Below, piece by piece: positions 40,859 to 50,300 of a stretch of DNA of 64,000 nt. The DNA is from Nocardia sp. NRRL S-836 (GTDB lineage: Bacteria; Actinomycetota; Actinomycetes; Mycobacteriales; Pseudonocardiaceae): assembly GCF_001279525.1 (NCBI RefSeq), contig NZ_LGDY01000125.1, forward strand, positions 186,001-250,000, read 5' to 3'. Both the position numbers and the translations under genes were made by a program. How positions within the stretch are numbered: position 1 is the first letter of the stretch; every line of letters starts with the position of its first letter. The notes under the pieces were generated by a model. The model made no database searches. It worked only from the letters and a program-made list of their open reading frames with translations, and was not told the DNA's origin.

Positions 40859-42133
40859 ATGGATTCTTCAGCACAGCGGCAGCTCGGCTTGCTGTTCCGG
40901 TCCTACAGAACAGAACGGCACCTGACGCAACGCCAATTGGCGAAACTGTCGGGTGTCAGTGTGCGCACGATTAGGGACATCGAGCTCGGCACCTCCCAGC
41001 AACCTCGCCGGGAGACGGTCCGGCTGATGTCCAACGCCCTTGGCCTGTCCAGTGAGGAACACACACGATTAGAGGCAGCCTCAGGTCGTCGTGCGACAAC
41101 GGACGATCTGCGTTTCGTGTTCGCTACAAGCGCATTACCACCACCGTCTCCCATTGACGCACTCGTCGGCCGGCGCGCGGAGCTCGCCGCGCTGGCCGGG
41201 TCGTTGCGCGGTGGCGGCGACCGCCTCGTCACGATCGCCGGTCTCAGCGGCGTCGGCAAGACCCGGCTCGCGCTGGAAGTGGCGGTGGCGCTGCACGACA
41301 TGGACGGCCTCGCCGTGCTGTGGTCCTCGCCGGACTCGCTGCACCCGACGTCCGTGCGCGCGTCCGCGCAGCTCGGCGCGGCGCTGCGGGCCGGCCTCGA
41401 CGCGCTGCGCGGGCACGGGGCGGGCACGCTGGCCGAGGTCATCGCCGACCAACCGGCCCTGGTCGTGCTGGACGCGTGGTCGGCGCACCGCCCGGAGCTG
41501 GTGCTGGCGCTGCTGAACGACTGCCCGCGGGTCCGCGTGCTGATCACCGCGCCCGATCCGCTGCGGCTGCCGGGCGAACGCGTCTTCCCGCTCGGCCCGC
41601 TCACGGTGCCCAGCCGCCGCCAGACCGACCCGGCCGAGCTCGCCCGCGTGCCGTCGGTGGAGCTGCTGACCCGCTACGCGCGCCAGGTCCGGCCCGGCTT
41701 CCGCCTCACCGACGCCAACCTGCCCGCGGTCACGGGGCTCGCCCGCGGCGCCGACGGCATCCCCGCGGTGCTCGCCTCGGTGGCCCAGTGGCTCGCCGTG
41801 TACGAGCCGGAAGCGTTGTGCGAGCAGATGAACGACGACCCGTTCGGGTTCTTCGAGGGCCTGCGGGAACGGATCACCGCCCGCCTGGACACCCTGGACG
41901 GCGCCGAACGCCTGCTGCTGGAACGGCTTTCGGTGCTCGACAGCGCCTGGTCGGTCACCGACGCCGTGAGTGCCACCGGCCTGCCGCCGAGCACCTGCGC
42001 CCGTCTCGTGCGCGCGCTGCTCGTCACCGGCCTGGTCCGGCCGGCCTCCGCGGAGGGGCGGTCCCGGTTCGGCGTGCTCAGCCTGGTGCGGTCGTTGCGG
42101 TGCGCCGAACCGGCCACGGTGGGTGCCGCGTGA
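40859..42133 (+). CDS. XRE-type HTH protein with NB-ARC ATPase domain
   Basis: 424 residues. Cro/C1-type helix-turn-helix (LGLLFRSYRTERHLTQRQLA, KLSGVSVRTIRDIELG) followed by a STAND-type ATPase: P-loop GLSGVGKTRLALEV, Walker B LVVLDAW, and a winged-helix remainder. It stops after the ATPase and lacks the usual TPR or WD sensor array, so it is a short form. ATG 40859 is chosen over TTG 40850; GGGGG lies about 10 bases upstream. Divergent from the AfsR-like gene and coupled by 4 bp to an FAD enzyme. Confidence 0.82.
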   Translation: MDSSAQRQLGLLFRSYRTERHLTQRQLAKLSGVSVRTIRDIELGTSQQPRRETVRLMSNALGLSSEEHTRLEAASGRRATTDDLRFVFATSALPPPSPIDALVGRRAELAALAGSLRGGGDRLVTIAGLSGVGKTRLALEVAVALHDMDGLAVLWSSPDSLHPTSVRASAQLGAALRAGLDALRGHGAGTLAEVIADQPALVVLDAWSAHRPELVLALLNDCPRVRVLITAPDPLRLPGERVFPLGPLTVPSRRQTDPAELARVPSVELLTRYARQVRPGFRLTDANLPAVTGLARGADGIPAVLASVAQWLAVYEPEALCEQMNDDPFGFFEGLRERITARLDTLDGAERLLLERLSVLDSAWSVTDAVSATGLPPSTCARLVRALLVTGLVRPASAEGRSRFGVLSLVRSLRCAEPATVGAA

Positions 42134-43434
42134 TCGCCGTCATCGGAGCCGGTGCCGCGGGGGTGACGACCGCGGCCCGCCTGCTGGAGCGCGGGGCGTC
42201 GGTGTGCCTGGTCGACCCGGCCGAGGAACGCGGGCGCGGGGTGGCCTACCGCACGGACGACCCGCGGCACCTGCTCAACGTTCCCGCGGGGAAGATGAGC
42301 GCGCTGCAGGACGATCCCGGTGACTTCGCGCGGTGGGCCGGGGTGGCGGTGACGGAGTTCGTGCCGCGCCGGGTCTTCGGCGCCTACCTCGCCGCGCACC
42401 TCGACGGCGCGTCGGCGCGCAACCCCGGCCGGCTGCGGGTCGTGCGGGACCGCGCCACCCGGCTCGAACGCTCACGCGACGGTGTGCGGATCTCGTTGGC
42501 AGCAGGGGACTTCGTCACCGCCGACGCCGCCGTCCTCGCGATCGGCGCGGTTGGCGACCGGGACGACTGGGTGCCCACCGACACCCCGGACTCGGCCGCG
42601 TTCGTCCCGGACCCGTGGGCGCCCGGCGCGCTGACCGGCGTGCGCGACGACCGCGACGTCGTCCTGGTCGGCACCGGCCTCACCGCCGTCGACCTCGCGA
42701 TGACCCTCAACCGCCCCGGCCGCGTGGTGCACGCCGTGTCGCGCACCGGCCTGCTGCCCCGCAGGCACCGGCCGGCGGAGCCGATGCGCCCGCCGGAGCT
42801 CACCGGCTGCACCGGTCTGGACGACGTGCGCCGCCTGGTCTCGGCGCACGTGCGGGAGTCGGTGCGGCGGCACGGCGACTGGCGCCCGGCGGTGGACAGC
42901 CTGCGCCCGGTCACCGCCCGGCTGTGGGACCTGCTGCCGCTGCGTGACCGGTCCCGCTTCCTGGCGGAGGACCTGCGCTCGTGGGAGGTCCACCGCCACC
43001 GCATGCCGAGCACCACCGCGCGCACGCTGATCCGCCTGCGCCGCAACGGAACCCTGCGCACCCACCGGACCGGCGTCACCGCCGTCCGGATGCTCCCCGA
43101 CGGCGTCGTGCTGCACCTGGGCAACGGCACGGAGCTCACCGCGGGCACCGTGATCAACTGCACCGGCCTGCGCCACGACGTGCGCCGCTGCCCCGACCCG
43201 CTCGTCGCCGGCCTGCTCGCGGACGGCATCGCGGCCCCCGGCCCGCTCGGGCTCGGCTTCGACACGCTGCCCGACGGCCGCGTGCGCGGTGACGCTCCAC
43301 TGTGGACGCTCGGCGCGCTGCGGCGCGGGAACCTCTGGGAGACTACGGCGTACCCGGAGATCCGCGCCCAGGCAGCGGACGTGGCCAGGTCGGTCACCAC
43401 GACGGCGTGGTCCTCGGAGGTGCCGTCGTGCTAG
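42130..43434 (+). CDS. FAD/NAD(P)-binding protein (pfam13454 type)
   Basis: 434 residues, GTG start overlapping the regulator stop. VIAVIGAGAAGVTTAARLLE is the dinucleotide-binding fold; RGRGVAYRTDDPRHLLNVPA and a second GxG region (VVLVGTGLTAVDLAMTL) fit the single-component flavoprotein family containing YdhS and lysine/ornithine-monooxygenase-like enzymes. The substrate is not evident. The second glycine motif (VGTGLTAVD) is the NAD(P) site. Coupling to the HTH/NB-ARC gene suggests they act together. Confidence 0.8.
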   Translation: MIAVIGAGAAGVTTAARLLERGASVCLVDPAEERGRGVAYRTDDPRHLLNVPAGKMSALQDDPGDFARWAGVAVTEFVPRRVFGAYLAAHLDGASARNPGRLRVVRDRATRLERSRDGVRISLAAGDFVTADAAVLAIGAVGDRDDWVPTDTPDSAAFVPDPWAPGALTGVRDDRDVVLVGTGLTAVDLAMTLNRPGRVVHAVSRTGLLPRRHRPAEPMRPPELTGCTGLDDVRRLVSAHVRESVRRHGDWRPAVDSLRPVTARLWDLLPLRDRSRFLAEDLRSWEVHRHRMPSTTARTLIRLRRNGTLRTHRTGVTAVRMLPDGVVLHLGNGTELTAGTVINCTGLRHDVRRCPDPLVAGLLADGIAAPGPLGLGFDTLPDGRVRGDAPLWTLGALRRGNLWETTAYPEIRAQAADVARSVTTTAWSSEVPSC

Positions 43435-44609
43435 CCCAGCACGCCCAGCGGGTCGTCGAGCACCGGCTGCCACGCCAGCTCCGCCGCGCCCACCAGGCTG
43501 TTGTGCTCCAGCGCCGACGGCACGAGCGGCACGCTGCGCTCCCACAGGCCGCGGTCGGCGACCAGCCCCGTCAACCGCTCCGGGTCCCGGTCGAGCAGCG
43601 CGGCGTGCAGGCCGCCGAGCACGATCCGGTCCGGGTTCAGCACGTTCACCAGCCCGGCGAGGCCGACGGCGAGCCGTTCGACCACGCCCTCCACCGCCGG
43701 ATGACCGGCCCGCACCAGCTCCACGGCCCTGACCAGCGGTGCGACGTCCGGTCCCACCTCCAGCCCAGCCGCCTCCAGCAGCGCCACCGGGTCCGTCTCG
43801 ACGTCGAGACAGCCGCGGTTGCCGCAGTGACAACGCCGACCAGAGGGGTTGACCGTGACGTGACCGACCTCCATCGACAGCCCGGAACTACCCGTGTAGA
43901 GCCGCCCACCCACCACGAACGCCCCGCCGACCCCGCGATGACCGGTGGCGGTCATCAGCAGGTGCGTGGCGCCCCGCCCGGCGCCGTGCCTGTGCTCGGC
44001 CAGCGCGGCGAGGTTGATGTCGTTCGCGACGAACGCCGGTACGTCGAGCCCGGCCAGCGCGACCTGCTCGGTGAACACGTCCCGCACGGGCGCGCCGACC
44101 GGCCACGCCACGTGCAACGGGTTCAGCGCGGTGCCGTCCGGCTCGGCCACCGCGGACGGCACGGCGAGCCCGGCGCCCAGGCAGCGTCTGCCGGTCCGCC
44201 CGACCAGCTCGGCCCCGGCACCGACGGCGGCGGACAGCACGTCCGCGGGATCGGCGCCGACCCGGTGCCGTCGCGCCGTGGTCGCCGCGACCACCCCGCC
44301 GAGACCCACGACGGCCACCCGGTAGCCGTCCACGTGCACCTGCACCGCCAGCACGACCGGGCCGTCCGGGTCGAGCACGATCCGGTGCGAGGGCCGGCCG
44401 CGCGCCGCTGCGGGACCCCCCGGACGGGTGACGTTGCGGATCAGTCCGAGCGCCTCCAGCTCACCGGTCACGGCACCCGTCGTCGCACGGGTCACGCCCA
44501 GCTCAGCGGTCAGGTCGGCACGGGTCGCCACCTGCCCGCCGTGCACCAGCGAGAGCACCTGTCCCAGGACCGCGTGCCCGCGCTTCAACCTTGGCCTCGT
44601 CTCCGCCAT
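43431..44609 (-). CDS. ROK-family transcriptional repressor
   Basis: 392 residues. N-terminal MarR-like winged helix (TRADLTAELGVTRATTGAVT) joined to a ROK sugar-kinase fold with the zinc motif CHCGNRGCLDVE and GHVTVNPSGRRC. Most proteins of this class (NagC, Mlc, XylR) are sugar-sensing repressors; the kinase site GVGGAFVVGGRLYTGSSG looks partly kept. Divergent from an MFS transporter with only 26 bp between start codons, so that transporter is its probable target. Confidence 0.9.
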   Translation of the reverse strand: MAETRPRLKRGHAVLGQVLSLVHGGQVATRADLTAELGVTRATTGAVTGELEALGLIRNVTRPGGPAAARGRPSHRIVLDPDGPVVLAVQVHVDGYRVAVVGLGGVVAATTARRHRVGADPADVLSAAVGAGAELVGRTGRRCLGAGLAVPSAVAEPDGTALNPLHVAWPVGAPVRDVFTEQVALAGLDVPAFVANDINLAALAEHRHGAGRGATHLLMTATGHRGVGGAFVVGGRLYTGSSGLSMEVGHVTVNPSGRRCHCGNRGCLDVETDPVALLEAAGLEVGPDVAPLVRAVELVRAGHPAVEGVVERLAVGLAGLVNVLNPDRIVLGGLHAALLDRDPERLTGLVADRGLWERSVPLVPSALEHNSLVGAAELAWQPVLDDPLGVLG

Positions 44610-44617
44610 GCCCCTAC

Positions 44618-44646
44618 ACTCATTTTGTGTCGCCGATGAACAAATT
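44618..44646. promoter_or_regulatory. Candidate ROK operator in the divergent ROK-MFS promoter
   Basis: ATTTTGT and ACAAATT form imperfect inverted arms 11 nt apart across the MFS start region, a strikingly AT-rich patch between the divergent genes. ROK repressors of the NagC/XylR type bind similar TTTxGT-spacer-ACAAA sites. A GTG at 44627 or ATG at 44636 would start the MFS gene inside this element. Confidence 0.4.
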
Positions 44647-45805
44647 ATCCACGACCACGAATCCGGCGCCAGCGGCCCTCGTGCGGCTGCGCGTCGCGGT
44701 GACGATGTTCTTCGCGCTCGGCGGCTTCCTCTTCGCCGGGTGGGCGGTGCGCATCCCCGCGATCAAGGAGCAGACAGCGGCCTCGCCGGGTGCCCTCGGC
44801 CTCGCGCTCTTCGCGATGACGGGCTCGGCGGTCGCGACGATGAGCGTGGCCGGCAGCCTCTGCCAGCGCTTCGGCAGCAAGCAGGTCACGATCGCCACGG
44901 CCGCGCTGCTGTCGGTCAGCGTGGTGCTGCCGACGTTCACGCACTCGGCGCTGACCCTCGGGTTGTCACTGCTGCTGTTCGGTGTCGCGTACGGCGGCAT
45001 CGACGTCGCCGTCAACAGCGTTGCCATCGACCTGGTCGACGCGATGCAGCGACCGGTCATGCCGAGCCTGCACGCGGCGAACAGCCTCGGCAGCCTCGCC
45101 GGCGCGGGACTCGGCGGCCTGCTGGCCTCCCACCTGACACCCACGGCGCACATGCTGCTCCTCGCCCCCGTCGGCCTGCTCCTCACGGCGTGGTTCGGGC
45201 GGGTCCTGCTGGCGCACCCGCTGCCCAGCTCGCACGCCGACGACGGCGCCACCGGGCTGCGGCTGCCGAGGTTCACCTCGGGTGTGCTGCTCTTCGGCCT
45301 GGTCGGGCTGTGCGCGGCCTACAGCCAGGGTGCGCTGGACAGCTGGGTGCCGTTGCACCTGAGCGACGACCTCGGCGCGAGCCAGGGCCTCGCCGCCGCC
45401 GGTTACGCCGTCGTCCAGGGCACCATGACCGTCGGCCGCCTGGGCGGTGTTCGGCTGCTGGAACGCCTGGGCCAGACCAGGGTCGTCGTCTTCGGCGGCG
45501 CGCTCGCCTGCGCCGGCACGCTGGTCGCCGCACTCGCCCCCGACCTCACCCTCGCGTTCGCGGGTCTCGCCGCGACCGGCCTCGGTCTCGCCAACATCTT
45601 CCCGGTCGCCATGGCGCGCGCGGGACAGCTCGGCGGACCGAACGGCGTCGCGGTGGCATCGACCCTCGGCTACGGGGGCATCCTGCTGGCACCACCGACG
45701 ATCGGGTTCCTGGCCGGCGAGGTCGGCCTGCCGATCGCACTGAGCCTGATCGCGTTCATGGTCGCGGCCGCGGCGACGATCGGGTTCATCGTCCGCAACC
45801 GCTGA
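44636..45805 (+). CDS. MFS transporter (YbjJ-like)
   Basis: 389 residues with about 12 hydrophobic spans. The first span is [40 protein letters not shown] and the [15 protein letters not shown] loop (motif A-like) resemble the YbjJ branch of the major facilitator superfamily. Substrate unknown; control by an adjacent ROK repressor suggests a sugar or sugar-like molecule. It could export the product of the ten-gene operon, which is speculation. Confidence 0.82.
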   Translation: MNKLSTTTNPAPAALVRLRVAVTMFFALGGFLFAGWAVRIPAIKEQTAASPGALGLALFAMTGSAVATMSVAGSLCQRFGSKQVTIATAALLSVSVVLPTFTHSALTLGLSLLLFGVAYGGIDVAVNSVAIDLVDAMQRPVMPSLHAANSLGSLAGAGLGGLLASHLTPTAHMLLLAPVGLLLTAWFGRVLLAHPLPSSHADDGATGLRLPRFTSGVLLFGLVGLCAAYSQGALDSWVPLHLSDDLGASQGLAAAGYAVVQGTMTVGRLGGVRLLERLGQTRVVVFGGALACAGTLVAALAPDLTLAFAGLAATGLGLANIFPVAMARAGQLGGPNGVAVASTLGYGGILLAPPTIGFLAGEVGLPIALSLIAFMVAAAATIGFIVRNR

Positions 45806-45824
45806 CCGACCGGGAGGGGTGCCC

Positions 45825-46565
45825 ATGGTTTCCGACGTCGAGCTCGCCGCGACGCTGGCCGCACGATCCGGGCAACTGCTGCAAGAGCTGCGCGAGGGCC
45901 CGCTGCGCGGCGACGAGCTCGGCAAGGCCGGTGACGAACAGTCCCACGAGGCGCTGATGACAGCGCTGGCGCGGGCCCGCCCGTCCGACGCCGTGCTGTC
46001 CGAGGAGGGCGATGACGACCCGCGCCGCCTCGGCGCCGACCGGGTGTGGATCATCGACCCGCTCGACGGCACCCGTGAGTACGCGCTGCCCGGCCACAGC
46101 GACTGGGCCGTGCACGTGGCGCTGTGGCAACGCGGCCACGGCATCACCGACGCCGCCGTCGCCCAGCCCGCGCTGGACGCCGTCTACACGAGCTCCGCGA
46201 CGACGGCCGCCGAACGCAGGGGCCCGCTGCGGATCCTGGTGAGCGGCAGCAGACCACCCGCGTTCGCCGACGCCGTGAGCGCCGAGCTCGACGCCGAGCT
46301 CGTGCCGATGGGGTCGGCGGGTGCGAAGGCGATGGCGGTGGTGCGCGGCGAGGCCGACGTCTACCTGCACGCCGGCGGTCAGTGGGAGTGGGACTCCGCC
46401 GCACCGGTCGGCGTCGCGCTCGCCGCCGGGCTGCACGCGTCCCGCGTCGACGGATCACCGCTGGAGTACAACCAGCCCAAGCCGTACCTGCCGGACCTGC
46501 TGATCTGCTCGCCACGGCACGCCGAGGCCGTCCTGTCAGCGGTACAGGCGGCAATCGGCGGCTGA
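45825..46565 (+). CDS. cysQ: CysQ-type 3'(2'),5'-bisphosphate nucleotidase (IMPase family)
   Basis: 246 residues, ATG with GGGAGG upstream. SEEGDDD and [20 protein letters not shown] carry the metal-binding acidic residues, and the later [10 protein letters not shown] is the second metal motif. CysQ converts PAP, the by-product of sulfotransferases, to AMP, and also trims PAPS. The GTG at 45819 is an alternative start. It is the only PAP-disposal gene in the window and 8.6 kb from cysC. Inositol-phosphatase activity is the main alternative. Confidence 0.87.
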   Translation: MVSDVELAATLAARSGQLLQELREGPLRGDELGKAGDEQSHEALMTALARARPSDAVLSEEGDDDPRRLGADRVWIIDPLDGTREYALPGHSDWAVHVALWQRGHGITDAAVAQPALDAVYTSSATTAAERRGPLRILVSGSRPPAFADAVSAELDAELVPMGSAGAKAMAVVRGEADVYLHAGGQWEWDSAAPVGVALAAGLHASRVDGSPLEYNQPKPYLPDLLICSPRHAEAVLSAVQAAIGG

Positions 46566-46596
46566 CTCGACCGGTGCCGGTCACTAGGGTCCAAAC

Positions 46597-46800
46597 GTGT
46601 CCAGGCACCTGTCGTCCGTCGACGGCGACAACCCCGGAAAACCCTGTCTGGTGCTCAGCGACGGCGAGTGGCAGCACGGCACGCTGACGTGGGAACCGGC
46701 CAAGCGCGCCGACGGCCTCTGGTGGGCGGCGGTCACGTACCTGCGCGACGGCCAGCTCGTCACGGAGGTGCGCAGCCAGCACGACGTGCGCGCCCAGTGA
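46597..46800 (+). CDS. Small conserved hypothetical protein
   Basis: 67 residues from a GTG. GDNPGKPCLVLSDGEWQHGT and WEPAKRADGLWWAAVTYLRD suggest a small beta-rich protein with three conserved tryptophans, of a type common beside hemW/cysQ in actinobacteria. No signal peptide. Function unknown. It converges on hemW across a strong hairpin. Confidence 0.6.
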   Translation: MSRHLSSVDGDNPGKPCLVLSDGEWQHGTLTWEPAKRADGLWWAAVTYLRDGQLVTEVRSQHDVRAQ

Positions 46801-46805
46801 GAACG

Positions 46806-46845
46806 GCTGTTGACCGCCGGCTGTGGGCAGCCGGCGGTCAACAGC
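46806..46845. terminator. Bidirectional terminator hairpin (perfect 17-bp stem)
   Basis: GCTGTTGACCGCCGGCT (46806-46822) and AGCCGGCGGTCAACAGC (46829-46845) pair exactly around a GTGGGC loop between the convergent 67-aa gene and hemW. No U tract follows. Confidence 0.85.
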
Positions 46846-46847
46846 AG

Positions 46848-48056
46848 CTACGGCAGCAGCCTGCGCACGACCGCGTCGGCGAGCAGCCGGCCCCGGTCCG
46901 TGAGCACGCAACGGTCGTCGAACGGTTCCAGCAACCCGTCGGCGACCGCCTGCTTGGCCTCTTCACGTCCGGCGCTGTCCAGGACATCCATCGGCAGGCC
47001 CTCGGCGAGCCGGAGCTCCAGCAGCACCCGTTCCACCCGGCGGTCCTCGGCGGAGAGCAGCTCACGTCCCGCGGCCGGCGACTGCCCCTCGGCCAGCAAC
47101 GCCGAGTACCGCGCCGGGTGCTTCACGTTCCAGAACCGCACGCCGCCGACGTGGCTGTGCGCGCCGGGACCGAAGCCCCACCAGTCGGCGCCCTTCCAGT
47201 ACAGGACGTTGTGCCGGCACCGCGCCTGCGCGGAGGTGGCCCAGTTCGACACCTCGTACCAGGAGAACCCGGCGCCGCCCAGCACCGAGTCGACCAGCTC
47301 GTAGGACGACGCGAGCACGTCGTCGTCCGGCATCGGCAGGTCGCCCCTGCGGATCCGGCGGGCGAGCCCGGTGCCGTCCTCGACGATCAGCGCGTACGCC
47401 GAGACGTGGTCGACGCCCGCGGCGAGCACGGCGTCGAGCGAGGCCGCCAGGTCGTCCGGGCGCTCCCCCGGTGTGCCGTAGATCAGGTCGAGGTTGACGT
47501 GCTCGAAGCCCGCGGTGCGTGCCTCGCGGGCGGCGTCGACCGGACGGCCGGGCGTGTGCTTGCGGTCGAGCACCCGCAGCACGTGCCGTGCGGCGGACTG
47601 CATGCCCAGCGACACCCGCGTGTACCCCGCCTCCCGGATGCCCGCGAAGAACTCCGGTGACGTCGACTCCGGGTTCGACTCGGTGGTCACCTCGGCTCCC
47701 GGTGCCAGGCCGAACGAGTGGCGCACCGCGTCCAGCACGTCGGTCAGCCCGGACGCTCCGAGCAACGACGGCGTGCCACCGCCGACGAACACGGTCTCGG
47801 CGGGCGGTGGCGAGCCGAGCACCGCGGCCGCCAGGTCGAGCTCGCGGCGCAGGCCCTCCAGCCACGACTGCGGCGAGGCGGACGTGCCGAGCTCGCCGGG
47901 CGTGTAGGTGTTGAAGTCGCAGTAGCCGCAGCGGGTCGCGCAGAACGGCACGTGCACGTAGATGCCGAACGGGCGGGAGCCGACACCGGCGAGAGCGGAC
48001 GGGGGGAGCGAACCGTCGGCGGGCACGGGCTCGCCTTCGGGCAAAGCGGAGGGCAT
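46848..48056 (-). CDS. hemW: HemW, radical SAM heme chaperone (coproporphyrinogen dehydrogenase-like)
   Basis: 402 residues. CATRCGYCDF holds the CxxxCxxC [4Fe-4S] site; FVGGGTPSLL, SNPES and the C-terminal HemN_C winged domain (RVERVLLELRLAEGLPMDVL) match HemW. HemW binds heme and is thought to deliver it; it lacks true HemN activity in characterised cases. ATG 48056 chosen; a farther GTG at 48146 would add 30 residues without family similarity. Confidence 0.9.
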   Translation of the reverse strand: MPSALPEGEPVPADGSLPPSALAGVGSRPFGIYVHVPFCATRCGYCDFNTYTPGELGTSASPQSWLEGLRRELDLAAAVLGSPPPAETVFVGGGTPSLLGASGLTDVLDAVRHSFGLAPGAEVTTESNPESTSPEFFAGIREAGYTRVSLGMQSAARHVLRVLDRKHTPGRPVDAAREARTAGFEHVNLDLIYGTPGERPDDLAASLDAVLAAGVDHVSAYALIVEDGTGLARRIRRGDLPMPDDDVLASSYELVDSVLGGAGFSWYEVSNWATSAQARCRHNVLYWKGADWWGFGPGAHSHVGGVRFWNVKHPARYSALLAEGQSPAAGRELLSAEDRRVERVLLELRLAEGLPMDVLDSAGREEAKQAVADGLLEPFDDRCVLTDRGRLLADAVVRRLLP

Positions 48057-48228
48057 GACGCCCAGTGTCCCCCACACGCCCCGAACGGCGGTGTCCAGCC
48101 AGCGGATGTGTCTGTCGGTGACAGAGATATCACTGAGCGAAACCATCCTAGAATGTCAACCTCCGCTGGTCAATCCCAGCATTCGGTTGGCGGTGGACCA
48201 GGTTCTGGACGCGTGGCACGCTGAGGTC

Positions 48229-48315
48229 ATGCATTCGACCGGAGTCCGCCTGGTGGCCCGCCGCCACGTCGACTTCCGTCGTGTCTCCAGCGCGATGTGC
48301 CGTCGTTCGGCCTGA
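48229..48315 (+). CDS. Cysteine leader peptide (attenuator uORF) of the sulfur operon
   Basis: 28 codons, MHSTGVRLVARRHVD then FRRVSSAMCRRSA. It matches the actinobacterial 'putative leader peptide' pattern LVxRRHVDLxRVxSAxCR found upstream of sulfite reductase genes. The single Cys codon at position 24, near the end, would stall ribosomes when Cys-tRNA is short, changing the fate of the downstream mRNA; cysteine attenuation of this type has been shown in Mycobacterium. It is 110 bp before the sulfite reductase start. GC-rich inverted segments between 48316 and 48360 may form the alternate structures. Confidence 0.75.
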   Translation: MHSTGVRLVARRHVDFRRVSSAMCRRSA

Positions 48316-48425
48316 CCGCGCGCTGATTTGTTCCCGTCGGCGCCCGGCGCGCTGACGACGCCCCCACCACAAGCACCTCCGGGCTCGCACGCGCACCGAG
48401 CGCCTCGAAAACCCGGAGGATGGCG

Positions 48426-50105
48426 ATGGTCCCGCCGCAGACGTCACCGCGCGCCAAGCAGCGTCGCGGCGAGGGGCAGTGGGCGCTCGGGTACCGAGAG
48501 CCGCTGAACCCCAACGAGCGGAGCAAGAAGGACGACAACCCGCTCAACGTCCGCGCCCGCATCGAGAACATCTACGCCCACGGCGGTTTCGACTCGATCG
48601 ACCCGGCGGACCTGCGTGGCCGGTTCCGGTGGTACGGCCTCTACACCCAGCGCAAGCCCGGCATCGACGGCGGCCGCACGGCCACGCTCGAACCGGAGGA
48701 GCTGGACGACGAGTACTTCATGATGCGGGTGCGCAGCGACGGTGGCGCCCTCACCACGCAGCAGCTGAGGGTGCTCGGCGAGATCTCCCAGACCTACGCG
48801 CGGGACACTGCGGACATCACCGACCGGCAGAACATCCAGTACCACTGGATCCGGATCGAGGACGTGCCCACGATCTGGCAGCAGCTCGAAGCGGTCGGCC
48901 TGACGACGATGGAGGCGTGCGGCGACAGCCCGCGCGTCATCCTCGGCTCGCCGGTCGCGGGCATCGCGCAGGACGAGGTCGTCGACGGCCAGCCCGCGAT
49001 CGACACGATCCTGGAGCGCTACATCGGCGACCCGCGCTTCTCGAACCTGCCGCGCAAGTTCAAGACCGCCATCTCCGGGTTGCAGGACGTCGCGCACGAG
49101 ATCCAGGACGTCGCGTTCGTCGGCGTGCACCACCCCGAGCACGGGCCCGGCTTCGACCTCTGGGTCGGCGGCGGCCTGTCCACGAACCCCATGCTGGGCA
49201 AGCGACTCGGCGCCTGGGTGCCGCTCGACGAGGTCCCGGACGTGTGGGAAGCGGTCATCAGCGTCTTCCGCGACTACGGCTACCGCCGGTTGCGGCACCG
49301 CGCGCGGATCAAGTTCCTCGTCGCCGACTGGGGCCCGGAGAAGTTCCGCCAGGTGATGGAGGACGAGTACCTCCAGCGCAAGATGCTCGACGGTCCGGCA
49401 CCCGAGGTCCTGGACCAGCAGGTGGACCACATCGGCGTGAACAGGCAGAAGGACGGCCTGTTCTACGTCGGTGCCGCCCCGGTCGCGGGCCGGGTGTCGG
49501 GCTCGGTCCTGGTCGAGGTCGCGAAGGTCGCCGAACGCGCTGGCTCCGGCCGCGTCCGGTTCACGCCGCACCAGAAGATCATCGTGCTGGACGTGGCGGA
49601 GACCGAGGTCCCGGCGCTCAAGAGCGACCTCGCCAAGCTGGGCCTGCAGGTCGACCCGTCACCGTGGCGGCGCGGCATCATGGCCTGCACCGGCATCGAG
49701 TTCTGCAAGCTCGCGATCGTCGAGACCAAGGCGCGGGCGAACGAGCTGGTCACCACGCTCGAAGCCAACCTCAAGGACATCGTCGACGGCGTCACCGCGC
49801 CGATCACCGTGCACATCAACGGCTGCCCCAACTCCTGTGCCCGCATCCAGACCGCGGACATCGGCCTGAAGGGCCAGATCGTGACCGACGACGACGGCAA
49901 CCAGGTCGAGGGCTTCCAGGTGCACCTGGGCGGCGGCCTCGGCCTCGACGCCGGCTTCGGCCGCAAGCTGCGCGGCCACAAGGTCACCGCGACCGAGCTG
50001 TCCGCCTACGTCGAACGCGTGGTGCGCAACTTCGTCGCGCAGCGCGAGCAGGACGAGCGGTTCGCCCAGTGGGTCGCCCGTGCCGAGGAAGGTGCTCTCA
50101 GGTGA
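48426..50105 (+). CDS. sirA: Ferredoxin-dependent sulfite reductase (siroheme, [4Fe-4S])
   Basis: 559 residues. Reduces sulfite to sulfide with six electrons. CTGIEFCKLA and NGCPNSC supply the four cysteines of the coupled siroheme/[4Fe-4S] centre; the parachute domain has GLYTQRKPGIDGG and TDRQNIQYHWIRIED. The ATG at 48426 is chosen because GGAGG lies six bases upstream; the ATG at 48420 abuts the ribosome site. Downstream of a cysteine leader peptide. Nitrite reductase NirA is the main alternative, but linkage to cysH/cysDN supports sulfite. Confidence 0.92.
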   Translation: MVPPQTSPRAKQRRGEGQWALGYREPLNPNERSKKDDNPLNVRARIENIYAHGGFDSIDPADLRGRFRWYGLYTQRKPGIDGGRTATLEPEELDDEYFMMRVRSDGGALTTQQLRVLGEISQTYARDTADITDRQNIQYHWIRIEDVPTIWQQLEAVGLTTMEACGDSPRVILGSPVAGIAQDEVVDGQPAIDTILERYIGDPRFSNLPRKFKTAISGLQDVAHEIQDVAFVGVHHPEHGPGFDLWVGGGLSTNPMLGKRLGAWVPLDEVPDVWEAVISVFRDYGYRRLRHRARIKFLVADWGPEKFRQVMEDEYLQRKMLDGPAPEVLDQQVDHIGVNRQKDGLFYVGAAPVAGRVSGSVLVEVAKVAERAGSGRVRFTPHQKIIVLDVAETEVPALKSDLAKLGLQVDPSPWRRGIMACTGIEFCKLAIVETKARANELVTTLEANLKDIVDGVTAPITVHINGCPNSCARIQTADIGLKGQIVTDDDGNQVEGFQVHLGGGLGLDAGFGRKLRGHKVTATELSAYVERVVRNFVAQREQDERFAQWVARAEEGALR

Positions 50106-50141
50106 GTGCCAGCCGACGTACGTGTCTCAGCGGAGGCTGCG

Positions 50142-50300
50142 ATGAGTGAACGCGCGACGCCGTTCTACTGCCCCTACTGCGGCGACGAGGACCTGCGCCC
50201 GCAGGAGGAGCCCAGCTACGCGTGGCTGTGCACCGGCTGCCGCCGGGTCTTCAAGGTCTCGTTCGTCGGTCTCAACCTGCCGCAGGAGGTGAAGAAGTGA
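50142..50300 (+). CDS. Small zinc-ribbon protein of the sulfite reductase operon
   Basis: 52 residues. CPYCGDEDL and CTGCRRVF form a Cys4 zinc or iron site, the whole protein being one ribbon. Such a gene is a frequent neighbour of actinobacterial sulfite reductase and cysH, sometimes mislabelled 'insertion element protein'. GTG of cysH overlaps its stop by 4 bp. It may help cluster assembly or electron delivery; this is a guess. Confidence 0.8.
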   Translation: MSERATPFYCPYCGDEDLRPQEEPSYAWLCTGCRRVFKVSFVGLNLPQEVKK

